DNA from: Allorhizobium ampelinum S4
GTDB taxonomy: Bacteria; Pseudomonadota; Alphaproteobacteria; Rhizobiales; Rhizobiaceae
DNA: 64,000 nucleotides
Assembly: GCF_000016285.1 (NCBI RefSeq)
Contig: NC_011989.1
Coordinates: forward strand, 2,483,001-2,547,000
Direction: 5' to 3'
The number at the start of each line of letters is the position of its first letter. Position 1 is the first letter of the stretch. The notes beneath the pieces were generated by a model. That model was not told the origin of the DNA and searched no databases. It was given only the letters and a program-made list of their open reading frames with translations. Made by a program: the position numbers and the translations under genes. Shown here in pieces: positions 41,499 through 48,923 of this stretch.

Positions 41499-43571
41499 TT
41501 ATCGGGCAGTCTTCGGACTGCCCTTCTTTTTTCCGGAACCGTACGCAATACTCTTCGGCTCGTTCTTCCCGGTGTCCGAAACACGCGACACCGGGCTATT
41601 CCCTCTCGGGAATTCAATGACCCCACCGCCCTGAACCAGGCCCAGCGCGCGGGAAAAACTGTCTTCGAAATGTTGATCCGAAATCGCATCCACAGGTGCT
41701 TCCACCTGCTGGCTGCGGGTGATCAGGCGGGTCACAGCAGGACGGACTGTCTCCGGCACATCTGCTGGCTTTGGTGGTTTGGACCCCTTGTAATAGATCT
41801 CGCCCAGCTGCTGGGCCGACAGTGCGGCTTCCGCCTCGGCCTTGGCAGCAACGGCCTTGGTGTGGGTGCTGGCGAGGCGAGAATGCGCACGCGCATCGTC
41901 TCTGTTCTTGAAGCCAGCATCATCCACGCACGCTGCCTCGCAGATCAGCCGGTTTTTGAGGTCGTACACTTTGATCGGCTTGTGCAGAAAATCAGGGTCA
42001 AACCGGATAATGACCTGCTTCCCGGCCCATTGGTTCAGCTCCCCACTCCAATAGCGATTGCCTTGGAAATGTATCCCACCATTCGATTTCTGGGTCTTGA
42101 TCGCCTCGGACGCCAGCAACCACAATGCTGCCTGCGCGTTGGATGGAACCCGAACAATTGTCGAGGGTGCCGCCATCGAGGCCGCAAAGGTCTCATCAAA
42201 ACTACGCCCCTTGCAATTCTCGGCCCGGCGGCCAGCTTGCGCGTTATGCTCAACAATCTGAGCCGCCACATGCATCCGGAAGTCTTCCAGCGGAATAGCC
42301 CGCTCCATGTAGTTCCAGGGCTTGGCATCCGGTTTATTACCGCTGTACGCCCCCGCACAAAACGGATGTTTGGCAATGTTTTCCGCCAGATCACGCCATG
42401 CACGCTCAATCGGCTTGGACTGGCCCGAATATGGCCGGGTCCAATGCACCTCAACACCCAGCGTGGTCAGCAAGCCGCGCGGATCTTCTGGCTTCACTTT
42501 GAAACGGAAACGGTTGACTGTGCCGCCTGTTATCCACTTGCTGGCAAAAGCCCTGCCGTTATCCAGGTAGATGTCTTCAGGAATGCCGAAAGCCTCGACC
42601 ATGTCACCAATGACCAGTCGCACGGCTTCCCATGTCTCGCTTTCCGATAGTCTCCAGGACAGGATTTTCCCGGAAAACAGATCCTGAATACCGATGATGA
42701 ACATGCGGGTTGGCTCTTTTTTCCATGGCACGGACACGAACACATCGACTTTGTGTCCATCCATATTGACCATTTGCATCGCGTGCAGGTGCGCGCGGCT
42801 ACGGCGCTGAGCTGGATAGAGCGCCTTTGCCTTGTCACGGCCCTCGCGCTTAAAGAGCGTCACGGCCTTGCCGACCTCACGCTCAAACCGGCGGCGCAAA
42901 GACCGCTCGGAAGGGATCGGAGCCCATTTCTCACGCTTCGCCACCGTCATCATCCGACGATAGCAGGCAGAAAATGCGGGCTTCTCCGGTCTCAGATAAT
43001 CGGACTTGAGGAACGTCCATGCATCAGGATGGCAATCGGCCACATCGGCAACGACACCATCAACCGCAGGAGAAAACGATGGAGCCAAGGCAGCAAGCCA
43101 GTCGTCGCGATCAAGCCCTTCCGTCAGTCCTTTCCATTCGTAGTAGGTGGACTTCTGGACCTCCGCCTCCGACGTGGCGATAGCAATGGCGGCTGCCCTA
43201 CTGACACCTTTCTGCGCCGCCAGCGTCTCGACCCGGCAAAGCACGCTCAAACGGGCTTTGCAGATGTCTCGATGTTCATTTGAAAGCCGTTCAAACCGCG
43301 CCCAAAGTTGATTTTTGCGGGTACGGATCGCGTCCCATTCTTCCGGGGCAACAGCCGACGCCGCCATTTCAATCCGCGTCCGTGCCGGAGCTGGCAACAG
43401 AGCGATATGATACAGCCAAACCGGCTTGGTCGGGCCTTTGACTTTTCGCGCATGAGTAGGATGTTCGCGCCAGTTTGCCTCCGTGGCGACCCTATGCAGA
43501 CCCGCCATGTTATGAGGCAAATCGGGCAGCTGCATTTGCGCCAGTTCAGCAAGAGAGAACCATTCCTTCAT
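41499..43571 (-). CDS. MuA-like DDE transposase
   Basis: 690 residues, close to MuA (663). An N-terminal winged helix (EWFSLAELAQMQLPDLPHNM) is followed by end-binding helices, then the RNase-H-like core with catalytic acids in NMDGHKVDVFVS, IYLDNGRAFASK and SKPIERAWRDL. Then comes a beta-barrel and a C-terminal region ending KKKGSPKTAR, which may contact MuB. It is the integration and replication enzyme of prophage 1 and appears intact. Confidence 0.95.
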   Translation of the reverse strand: MKEWFSLAELAQMQLPDLPHNMAGLHRVATEANWREHPTHARKVKGPTKPVWLYHIALLPAPARTRIEMAASAVAPEEWDAIRTRKNQLWARFERLSNEHRDICKARLSVLCRVETLAAQKGVSRAAAIAIATSEAEVQKSTYYEWKGLTEGLDRDDWLAALAPSFSPAVDGVVADVADCHPDAWTFLKSDYLRPEKPAFSACYRRMMTVAKREKWAPIPSERSLRRRFEREVGKAVTLFKREGRDKAKALYPAQRRSRAHLHAMQMVNMDGHKVDVFVSVPWKKEPTRMFIIGIQDLFSGKILSWRLSESETWEAVRLVIGDMVEAFGIPEDIYLDNGRAFASKWITGGTVNRFRFKVKPEDPRGLLTTLGVEVHWTRPYSGQSKPIERAWRDLAENIAKHPFCAGAYSGNKPDAKPWNYMERAIPLEDFRMHVAAQIVEHNAQAGRRAENCKGRSFDETFAASMAAPSTIVRVPSNAQAALWLLASEAIKTQKSNGGIHFQGNRYWSGELNQWAGKQVIIRFDPDFLHKPIKVYDLKNRLICEAACVDDAGFKNRDDARAHSRLASTHTKAVAAKAEAEAALSAQQLGEIYYKGSKPPKPADVPETVRPAVTRLITRSQQVEAPVDAISDQHFEDSFSRALGLVQGGGVIEFPRGNSPVSRVSDTGKNEPKSIAYGSGKKKGSPKTAR
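41504..41532 (+). terminator. Plus-strand terminator-like hairpin in the transposase 3' end
   Basis: gggcagtc pairs with gactgccc around a ttcg tetraloop and is followed by ttctttttt in the plus direction, opposite to transposase transcription. It spans the last codons of the transposase gene. The prophage 2 copy (63,733-63,761) keeps the stem with a different loop. Confidence 0.6.
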
Positions 43572-43771
43572 CGATGTGCTCCTTTGCGGCTTTCCACAAA
43601 GGCGCGAACGGCAGGCTCATTGGTCTGTAACCACCTGAGGGTCTCGATGACCGCGCCGAGTTGCTCCTTGATCAACTGACGTTGCGACGCGCTACTGGCG
43701 ACAATCGGGAACTGTCCGCAAACAACCGCGTCCACCGCTGCAATCTGGCTCTTGAGTGATACCTTGGCCAT
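43568..43771 (-). CDS. Small early phage protein (67 aa)
   Basis: Overlaps the transposase start by 4 bp. Contains a helical LIKEQLGAVIETLRWLQTNEPAVRAF. It sits between the HTH-like gene and the transposase. Function unknown. Confidence 0.6.
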   Translation of the reverse strand: MAKVSLKSQIAAVDAVVCGQFPIVASSASQRQLIKEQLGAVIETLRWLQTNEPAVRAFVESRKGAHR

Positions 43772-44232
43772 TACCGCCCCCTTGACGCGAGCGTGACAGG
43801 GCGCGCGCTCTGGCGGCGGATCTCCGCCTCAATGCGCTTGCGCTCCTGGCGAAGCCTGGAAAGCTCCGCAAGCCGGGCTTCGTCGCCGATCAGCACGGTG
43901 ACGCCCTGTACGGAAGCAACCTCGTCCCAAAGCCAAAGCGCATCGGTGGCATGTACAAAGGCTGTGAACCTGATCAGCGTCACGTCGTGACTGTTGCGGC
44001 TTTCCGCCGTGTAGGCATCCAGCGTGGCCTTGCTGATATTCGGCAGGCCCAGATATTGCGCCATGCGGGCTGCAATAGTTGGGCGGTCATAAGCACACTC
44101 GCGGATAGCTCGGGCCATCGCCCGCTTGATCTTCACGCGGTAGCGATCGATATCGACATGCTGAGCGCCGTCGCGGACAGGGAAAACCGGCTGCGCGAAA
44201 AAGTCGAGCTGGGAAGGGTCTGGCTTGGTCAT
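43771..44232 (-). CDS. Early phage protein with HTH-like core (153 aa)
   Basis: The centre (RPTIAARMAQYLGLPNISKATLDAYTAE) resembles a helix-turn-helix followed by a dimerising helix; the end is a charged helix (LAELSRLRQERKRIEAEIRR). Proteins of this pattern stand between ParB-like and transposase genes in other alphaproteobacterial Mu-like phages. DNA binding is an inference. Confidence 0.6.
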   Translation of the reverse strand: MTKPDPSQLDFFAQPVFPVRDGAQHVDIDRYRVKIKRAMARAIRECAYDRPTIAARMAQYLGLPNISKATLDAYTAESRNSHDVTLIRFTAFVHATDALWLWDEVASVQGVTVLIGDEARLAELSRLRQERKRIEAEIRRQSARPVTLASRGR

Positions 44233-45056
44233 TCGGCAGCCTCCCGAAGATCATCCATCATGCCGATGGAGATCAGGAAGCGTGACCGGGTGGTATCATC
44301 CGCATCCTTCCACGCCTTTTGCAATGTGGTGAGAATGGCAGCCTGCTTGGTCGCCGGATCGGCCTGCACCTTGGGTTCTGCCATGTATGACAAAACCTTT
44401 TTGACGTCCGGTTCCGTCTCAAGTGCCTTGGCTATGGCGGCCTGTTCAGTCGGACCTTTCTTGGCAAGCTTCAAAAGCAAAGATTGGTCATCTGCAAAAG
44501 GCGTCCCACGGAGTGCCGCCCGCAATGGCGGATAGAGGTTCTGGCCAATGGCAGTCACATATTTATATGTGCGCTCACGAAAGCCGAGGCGTTCCTGCAC
44601 CTGCTCTGAAAGCTCTTTGCCGGGAGCAAAGATCAAAGGGCAATCATTGCCCTTTGATTTTTTGTCACCACCACGCTGGATTTTGCCGTTTTTCTCTTCC
44701 CACAATTCGCGGAATGTCAGCACGAACACAGCACGATCCAGCTTGGATAGTTCGTTGCGGTAAAGGTTTTCAGACAGCTCAATCAACTGGCCTTCTACCG
44801 CATCGGCAGCAACGGCAATCGCGTCAATCTCGCTCCATTGGTTAAGCTCTGCTGCCCGCAAACGGTGCCCACCGGCAACCAATGTATAGGGTGTTGCACC
44901 CTTGTTGGCCGCAGGCGTCTTGCGCACGGTAATCGGGTTGATCAGCCCGCGCTCGGCCATGGATGCTGCGATAGCGAGGGCATGGTCTTCATCCACCGGG
45001 CGGGCACGAGTGCCAATGTGAATGCTGGATAGAGGAATACGGGCAAATTCAGCCAT
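44229..45056 (-). CDS. ParB/Srx-like nuclease-domain protein
   Basis: 275 residues from the ATG at 45,056. ParB N-terminal motifs: IPLSSIHIGTRARPVDE, MAERGLINPITVRK, YTLVAGGHRLRAAELNQW and LSENLYRNELSKLDRAV. The HTH half (LSEQVQERLGFRERTYKYVTAIG) follows. Such orphan ParB-like proteins are common in transposable phages, where they may act in DNA binding or regulation; there is no ParA here. Confidence 0.85.
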   Translation of the reverse strand: MAEFARIPLSSIHIGTRARPVDEDHALAIAASMAERGLINPITVRKTPAANKGATPYTLVAGGHRLRAAELNQWSEIDAIAVAADAVEGQLIELSENLYRNELSKLDRAVFVLTFRELWEEKNGKIQRGGDKKSKGNDCPLIFAPGKELSEQVQERLGFRERTYKYVTAIGQNLYPPLRAALRGTPFADDQSLLLKLAKKGPTEQAAIAKALETEPDVKKVLSYMAEPKVQADPATKQAAILTTLQKAWKDADDTTRSRFLISIGMMDDLREAAE

Positions 45057-45315
45057 TCTTTTTGTCCTGCAAAAGCCTCGCCAGGGTGACGATGGTCCGC
45101 ACGTCAGCAATCATCGCTGCTGACGCACGGCGGCCATGACCTTCAGTCAATCGCGACACCGCCTCAGAAAGTGCCTCTTGATCTTCTGTCCAGTGTTCGA
45201 AGGGATGCACCGCGTTTGGCATCAAATCGCCAACCGCCTTCCGCAGATCCGCCGCCGCAGCTTCCCGATCTGTGGGCAGACCGTCCGGGCCAAGATAAGT
45301 GCCATTACACATCAT
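45049..45315 (-). CDS. Small early phage protein (88 aa)
   Basis: Helical and acidic, with PNAVHPFEHWTEDQEALSEAV and MIADVRTIVTLARLLQDKK. Overlaps the ParB-like start by 8 bp. An ATG one codon later is an alternative start. Function unknown. Confidence 0.6.
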   Translation of the reverse strand: MMCNGTYLGPDGLPTDREAAAADLRKAVGDLMPNAVHPFEHWTEDQEALSEAVSRLTEGHGRRASAAMIADVRTIVTLARLLQDKKNG

Positions 45316-45674
45316 CAGGCAGCGTCCTCCATGCGGGCATGCAATGAGGCGCGGGCAGCCGCCGCCATTTTGCAGTAGTGCTGTTCAAAACGTGGGGTTT
45401 GCAGGCGCGTGTCGATGGTTCTCAGCGCCCGATTGACCGCTTCGCGGGACCGCTCCTGGTGTTCAACCACCCGACGCTTCGGGATCAGGAACACCCGAAC
45501 CATCAGGTGGATGACGACTTGACGGGCAAGCGCCGCATCGAACCATTCGTGCGGCGGGTCGATAATCGATTGGACGGACAGATGCGGAAAACCATCCCGC
45601 ACCGCCAGAATGCAGGCGTGATAGGCACCATCGTGCAGGGATGCTTGTGAATGCAGGTTCAGCATGGAAACCAT
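45315..45674 (-). CDS. Early phage protein (119 aa), first gene after Ner-like regulator
   Basis: Helical, His-rich (HSQASLHDGAYHACILAVRD, HHLM-like segment VVIHLMVRVFLIPKRRVVEH). The ATG at 45,674 is used; one at 45,665 is equally possible. A 21-codon frame (MTKRQTEIVTKASLRRAWF) ends across these starts and might couple translation. Function unknown. Confidence 0.55.
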   Translation of the reverse strand: MVSMLNLHSQASLHDGAYHACILAVRDGFPHLSVQSIIDPPHEWFDAALARQVVIHLMVRVFLIPKRRVVEHQERSREAVNRALRTIDTRLQTPRFEQHYCKMAAAARASLHARMEDAA

Positions 45675-45757
45675 GCCCGCCTCAAAGAGGCTTTCGTGAC
45701 AATTTCGGTCTGACGTTTTGTCATTGTGGGGCTCGGAAATTTCGGGAATTGTTGGTG

Positions 45758-45878
45758 TGTGGCGCGGACAGCTGGACTGGACAGCCGGAACGAGAGCACT
45801 TCTGAAACGGGGAGCTTTTTGTTCTGCCGGTGAAAACCCGGATGCTAAAGGCTAGAACAGCGTGCCGTCCGCGCCACA
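45758..45878. repeat. 12-bp inverted repeat between Ner-like gene and early operon
   Basis: tgtggcgcggac at 45,758-45,769 and its exact complement gtccgcgccaca at 45,867-45,878. It lies in the 206-bp gap after the Ner-like stop, so it may be an operator, transposition enhancer or RNA structure; no evidence decides. Confidence 0.5.
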
Positions 45879-45880
45879 TC

Positions 45881-46201
45881 TCAGGCAGCCATCGAGTCGC
45901 TACGACGCGAATGGCGATAATTCTCAGCAGGTTGAGGGCTCAAGCGCCGCCCGTCTGCAAAATAGCGCGAGGGCCAGAGCATATGAGGACGTGTCTTGAG
46001 GGCAGCGGCAATCGCGCGCTCGCCCGCCAGATGTGGTTCATGAACAGCGTTTCCAGCCGTACCGCTGGGGAGATTGTAATTCTCATCGATCTTGGCAAGC
46101 GTCAGCTTGGCGACGATCAACTTGCTTTTAATACGGCCGATCTCTTCCAGGCGTTTGCGCTCGGCACGGCTGGGCTTGCCGGTGATAGGATCACGATGCA
46201 T
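45881..46201 (-). CDS. Ner/Nlp-like early regulator
   Basis: 106 residues from the ATG at 46,201, with aaggaa upstream. The segment LTLAKIDENYNLPSGTAGNAVH followed by GERAIAAALKTRPHMLWPSRYF is the Ner/Nlp helix-turn-helix pattern ending in the diagnostic WPSRY. In Mu, Ner shuts down both the repressor and early promoters. It is divergent from the repressor across a shared operator. The first 30 residues are an unusual basic helical extension. Confidence 0.8.
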   Translation of the reverse strand: MHRDPITGKPSRAERKRLEEIGRIKSKLIVAKLTLAKIDENYNLPSGTAGNAVHEPHLAGERAIAAALKTRPHMLWPSRYFADGRRLSPQPAENYRHSRRSDSMAA

Positions 46202-46224
46202 AAGTAATTCCTTGATCCAGATGA

Positions 46225-46250
46225 GGAGGCCCTGGCAGGCCTCCTTTTTT
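46225..46250 (+). terminator. Plus-strand terminator-like hairpin upstream of the Ner-like gene
   Basis: ggaggcc and ggcctcc pair around a short loop and are followed by six T in the plus direction. It lies within the leader of the minus-strand early transcript, so it could also act there as an RNA hairpin. Confidence 0.6.
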
Positions 46251-46280
46251 GGGGTGGCGTAATCTGTGAACACAGAAAGG

Positions 46281-46333
46281 TATAGCCAGAAATGGCCATT
46301 ATATCAAATGCAAAATGGCCACTTCTGGCTATA
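46281..46333. promoter_or_regulatory. Operator: 20-bp inverted repeat between Ner-like and repressor genes
   Basis: tatagccagaaatggccatt (46,281-46,300) is matched in reverse complement by 46,314-46,333 at 19 of 20 positions. The 13 bp between contain, on the minus strand, a TATAAT overlapping the left arm edge (46,299-46,304), probably the early promoter's -10. The right arm ends 9 bp before the repressor ATG. Clear candidate for the repressor and/or Ner binding site. Confidence 0.8.
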
Positions 46334-46342
46334 TCCACGTAA

Positions 46343-46957
46343 ATGACTGAATTATCAGATAGAATTCGCTTGGCCGCTGAAAAGCTTGGAGGGTTAAACA
46401 AGCTTGCTCAGGAAATTGGTGTGCCACGACGTACGCTCGGGAACTGGTTGAAGGGTACCAATCCAAAGCCAAGCAACCTCAAACAGATTGCGGATGTGGC
46501 AAACGTCAGTCTTGAGTGGCTAATCAGTGGGACTGGCTCCCCTGAGCAAGATGGCCTATCGACGGCGTTGAACCGGCTCGTGGACGCAACCGGAAACCCT
46601 CATGGAATGTCAAATGATGAGTGGAATCAGCAGGCAAACGAGTGGTTTTCTGCTGGAATGGCTAACCTCGAACGCCAACCGAAGCCGCACACTTCAGATC
46701 CTGCACCATTTCTAGATACTGACCTGATGGAGAGACTCGCTAGGGTAGTTACATCAACTCATCGAGACTTGGGTATATCAATAGCGCCAGAAAAAGTTGT
46801 CGTTGAAGTTGCTATTTTAATGAATGACTTAGCTCGTACGGTGAGGATAAACGACCCGGATGCTATAACTCTGGCTCTTCCTGTTATCGAATACCGATTG
46901 CGCGAGCGTTTACAGGAGGCAAAGCGGGAACCAGGAACCGGCAAACGTTTGGCTTAA
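46343..46957 (+). CDS. XRE-family prophage repressor
   Basis: 204 residues. N-terminal XRE helix-turn-helix (LAQEIGVPRRTLGNWLKGTN, residues 20-40, then QIADVANVSLEWLISG). The C-terminal part lacks the Ser/Lys peptidase of LexA/CI proteins and is a charged helical domain, so RecA-stimulated self-cleavage is not expected. There is no ribosome site; the -10-like tatatc ends 8 bp before the ATG, hinting at a leaderless message. It should hold prophage 1 silent. Confidence 0.8.
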   Translation: MTELSDRIRLAAEKLGGLNKLAQEIGVPRRTLGNWLKGTNPKPSNLKQIADVANVSLEWLISGTGSPEQDGLSTALNRLVDATGNPHGMSNDEWNQQANEWFSAGMANLERQPKPHTSDPAPFLDTDLMERLARVVTSTHRDLGISIAPEKVVVEVAILMNDLARTVRINDPDAITLALPVIEYRLRERLQEAKREPGTGKRLA

Positions 46958-47108
46958 TGGTTGTAAGGTGCGCCAACATCGCAACTATCGTCTTGAGTGT
47001 ATTTACTCCACAGATCAATGGTTGCCGCTTTAAGTATGATGCATTTATTAATTGATTACGGTTTTTCAAATATAGGTATAGGGCAGTTTTATATTAGGGG
47101 GAATTGTA

Positions 47109-47519
47109 ATGCAAAATTTGATAATTTTCGTGCTACTAGGCGTTCTGGCTGGATGTCAGAATGTTGACTCTTCATCTACAGCGTACGTAGCCAATTATCC
47201 GATCCGGCCTTACGCTATCGACAAAGAAGATGCCGCTGCCATCGAAATTGCTGTAAGGAACGAACTAAAAGACCCGTTAAGTGCCATACTGGGAGAGGCA
47301 CGCGCAACCATTGACGGGAAAAATGTGGTCCATGTTTGCGGGATGGTAAATGCACGAAATAGCTTTGGTGGATACACTGGATTTGTACTTTATCAGGGCA
47401 TATTAGCCACTAATGTGTACAACAAGAGAGTTTTCGCTGTGATCGGCATGGGTGGTTCGCCAGGAGATATTCCGAGCCAAAGCATAGCGATTATGTGCAA
47501 AAGGAATGGTATAAACTGA
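47109..47519 (+). CDS. Small lipoprotein beside the repressor
   Basis: 136 residues. A short signal peptide with lipobox (FVLLGVLAGC, Cys16) predicts lipid anchoring. The mature part has IEIAVRNELKDPLSAILGEA and a YTGFVLYQGIL strand, ending with a Cys (IAIMCKRNG). No family recognised. It is transcribed with the repressor strand, so it could be expressed in the lysogen; a surface-exclusion role is only a guess. Confidence 0.65.
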   Translation: MQNLIIFVLLGVLAGCQNVDSSSTAYVANYPIRPYAIDKEDAAAIEIAVRNELKDPLSAILGEARATIDGKNVVHVCGMVNARNSFGGYTGFVLYQGILATNVYNKRVFAVIGMGGSPGDIPSQSIAIMCKRNGIN

Positions 47520-47557
47520 CGTTGCCTTACTCTCTCTGCGATACGAGGATGAGAAGT

Positions 47558-47770
47558 ATGGAAATCGATTGGAAACAGGCGCCAAAGGCTGCTCGATGGT
47601 GGGCTGTCGACGCAAACGGAGATGCACACTGGTTCTGTGCGCCAAATGTAGCCGCCTTCACTGACTTTTGGTTTTCAGAGCCGGTCAAAGCCCCACTATT
47701 TGGCTTTACCGGCGACTGGAGGAAAAGCCTTATTGAGCGGCCACCGTTGAAATTATCTAACACGTCATAA
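47558..47770 (+). CDS. Small tryptophan-rich protein (70 aa)
   Basis: Starts at the ATG at 47,558 (weak gagaag upstream). Begins MEIDWKQAPKAARWWAVDANG, has seven or more Trp, and ends KLSNTS. Short proteins opening IDWxxAPxxA are frequent in phages of proteobacteria. Function unknown. Confidence 0.55.
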   Translation: MEIDWKQAPKAARWWAVDANGDAHWFCAPNVAAFTDFWFSEPVKAPLFGFTGDWRKSLIERPPLKLSNTS

Positions 47771-47818
47771 AAATCGGTAGAAAATTATATTTTTCAATAT
47801 CTTATCATAAATACCAGA

Positions 47819-47841
47819 GATAATTTCAGCGTGAAATTATC
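47819..47841. repeat. Perfect 10-bp palindrome gataatttca-gcg-tgaaattatc
   Basis: Arms 47,819-47,828 and 47,832-47,841. A third copy of tgaaattatcta lies at 47,748-47,759. Such clustering near a phage end could be transposase or regulator binding sites. Confidence 0.6.
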
Positions 47842-48162
47842 TAAATTGGATTTTTGCCTACAATCTGTCGAATATAGGCAGCGCACCGGCAAACCGTGAC
47901 AATCCCTCCAGCCTTGAGATTTCAATGATTTGAAGGCGCTCAAACCCCTTTTGAGGACACTTTGAGGGCCGACTTGAAGCCATGCCTGTTTTTGGTCTAA
48001 ATGGCTGCCGAACGGACATCATGATCGTGCCATGCTGTCAAAATAGTGCCAACCGTCTCGCCGCACGATCCGCACCAAGCGCCTGAAAAATAAGGCGTTC
48101 CCGCGCATTCCCACATAATCCCGGATATTCCCGTATTTTCCAGATACTGGTGTCAGACAACA

Positions 48163-48214
48163 CTCGCCGCACACTTCCGGAAGTTTGACACCCAAAACCG
48201 GAAAAATGAAATTT
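48163..48214 (+). repeat. 52-bp dispersed repeat, copy B
   Basis: Partner of copy A at 7845-7896. It stands at the left side of the DUF4365 operon as copy A stands at the left side of the orphan genes before prophage 1. Confidence 0.6.
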
Positions 48215-48425
48215 GAAAAATCGCTTATGGATCGTAAGCTATTGCGGATGATACGCCTCCTGCGAGAACCGCAGCTCCGGATTTCGTTTGCGTAAGTTCC
48301 AAAAGCCGAGACTTGGTCATCGACTATTTCATGCGTAACAGGATAACTCTTCGCTAACGCTGACGACTCATCTACCAATAGTTTACAAACAGTTGGTAAA
48401 ATCGTTGTCGTAGCGGGGGGGGCTT

Positions 48426-48923
48426 ATGACCGATTCACTTTTAGCCGATACTGACATAGAAGAAGGGGTTTCCAAGGCGTATGTTCATGCGGTCGCTGTC
48501 GCAGCCGGATACGTAACTTCCCTGAAAGATTTCGACCGTGACGGAGTCGACGTGACTATCGAGGCCGGAAGCGTTTTTCGTCCAAAGATAGACCTACAAC
48601 TGAAGTCGACCATTAATCTGCCTCTAGTCGATGGTAAATTAGTGCTCCCGTTGAAGGTGCGGAATTATAATCTGCTGACCATTAAGACCCAAACTCCACG
48701 CCTTCTCGTGGTGATGCACCTCCCGAAGGAAAAGGTAGACTGGATCAATATGCATCCCGAGCAGTTGGTACTCCGAAATTGCGCATATTGGCACGTACTT
48801 GAAGGAATGGCTGAAACTACCAACAGCACGTCTGTCACTGTCTACATTCCGCAAGCCAATCGATTTAATAAAGACACCTTGGTTGAACTCATGGAGAAGT
48901 CTCGAAGTGGAAGCCTCCTATGA
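48426..48923 (+). CDS. DUF4365-domain protein (putative PD-(D/E)XK-like nuclease)
   Basis: 165 residues. AYVHAVAVAAGYVTSLKDFD, RDGVDVTIEAGS and KIDLQLKSTINLP follow the DUF4365 pattern, in which the Asp before V and the Q-L-K triad resemble the E/D...QxK nuclease core. DUF4365 proteins occur in defence islands. The gene has a G-rich leader and overlaps the next gene by 4 bp, so the two proteins are probably made together. Confidence 0.7.
   Translation: MTDSLLADTDIEEGVSKAYVHAVAVAAGYVTSLKDFDRDGVDVTIEAGSVFRPKIDLQLKSTINLPLVDGKLVLPLKVRNYNLLTIKTQTPRLLVVMHLPKEKVDWINMHPEQLVLRNCAYWHVLEGMAETTNSTSVTVYIPQANRFNKDTLVELMEKSRSGSLL

Larger units (their letters stand above)
10037..47770 (-). mobile_element. 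Mu-like transposable prophage 1, apparently complete in gene content
   Basis: Gene order: repressor/Ner, MuA and MuB, early genes, GemA, Mor-like, lysis, terminase/portal/gpF, protease/scaffold/capsid, then lambda-like tail and fibre. Nearly all genes are on the minus strand with ATGA-type overlaps. The stated limits are the outermost genes I would assign to it. The true ends (TG...CA with a 5-bp target duplication) could not be located by eye, and the accessory genes at 8.0-9.9 kb may also belong. Confidence 0.85.
47771..48425. other. 655-bp gene-free AT-rich region at the right boundary of prophage 1
   Basis: Contains the tgaaattatct-type sequences at 47,747-47,842 including a perfect palindrome, and the 52-bp repeat copy B. 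The prophage's right end should lie here but no TG/CA terminus could be fixed. Minus-strand frames (for example 48,019-48,378) lack ribosome sites; the one through repeat B may be a decayed gene. Confidence 0.5.

Noticed and set aside
40631..41620. 329-codon plus-strand frame opposite MuB-like gene
   Set aside because: Antisense of a gene with clear Walker motifs; no ribosome site.
44229..45056. Plasmid or chromosome partition locus
   Set aside because: The ParB-like protein has no ParA partner or parS cluster and is embedded in the phage early operon.
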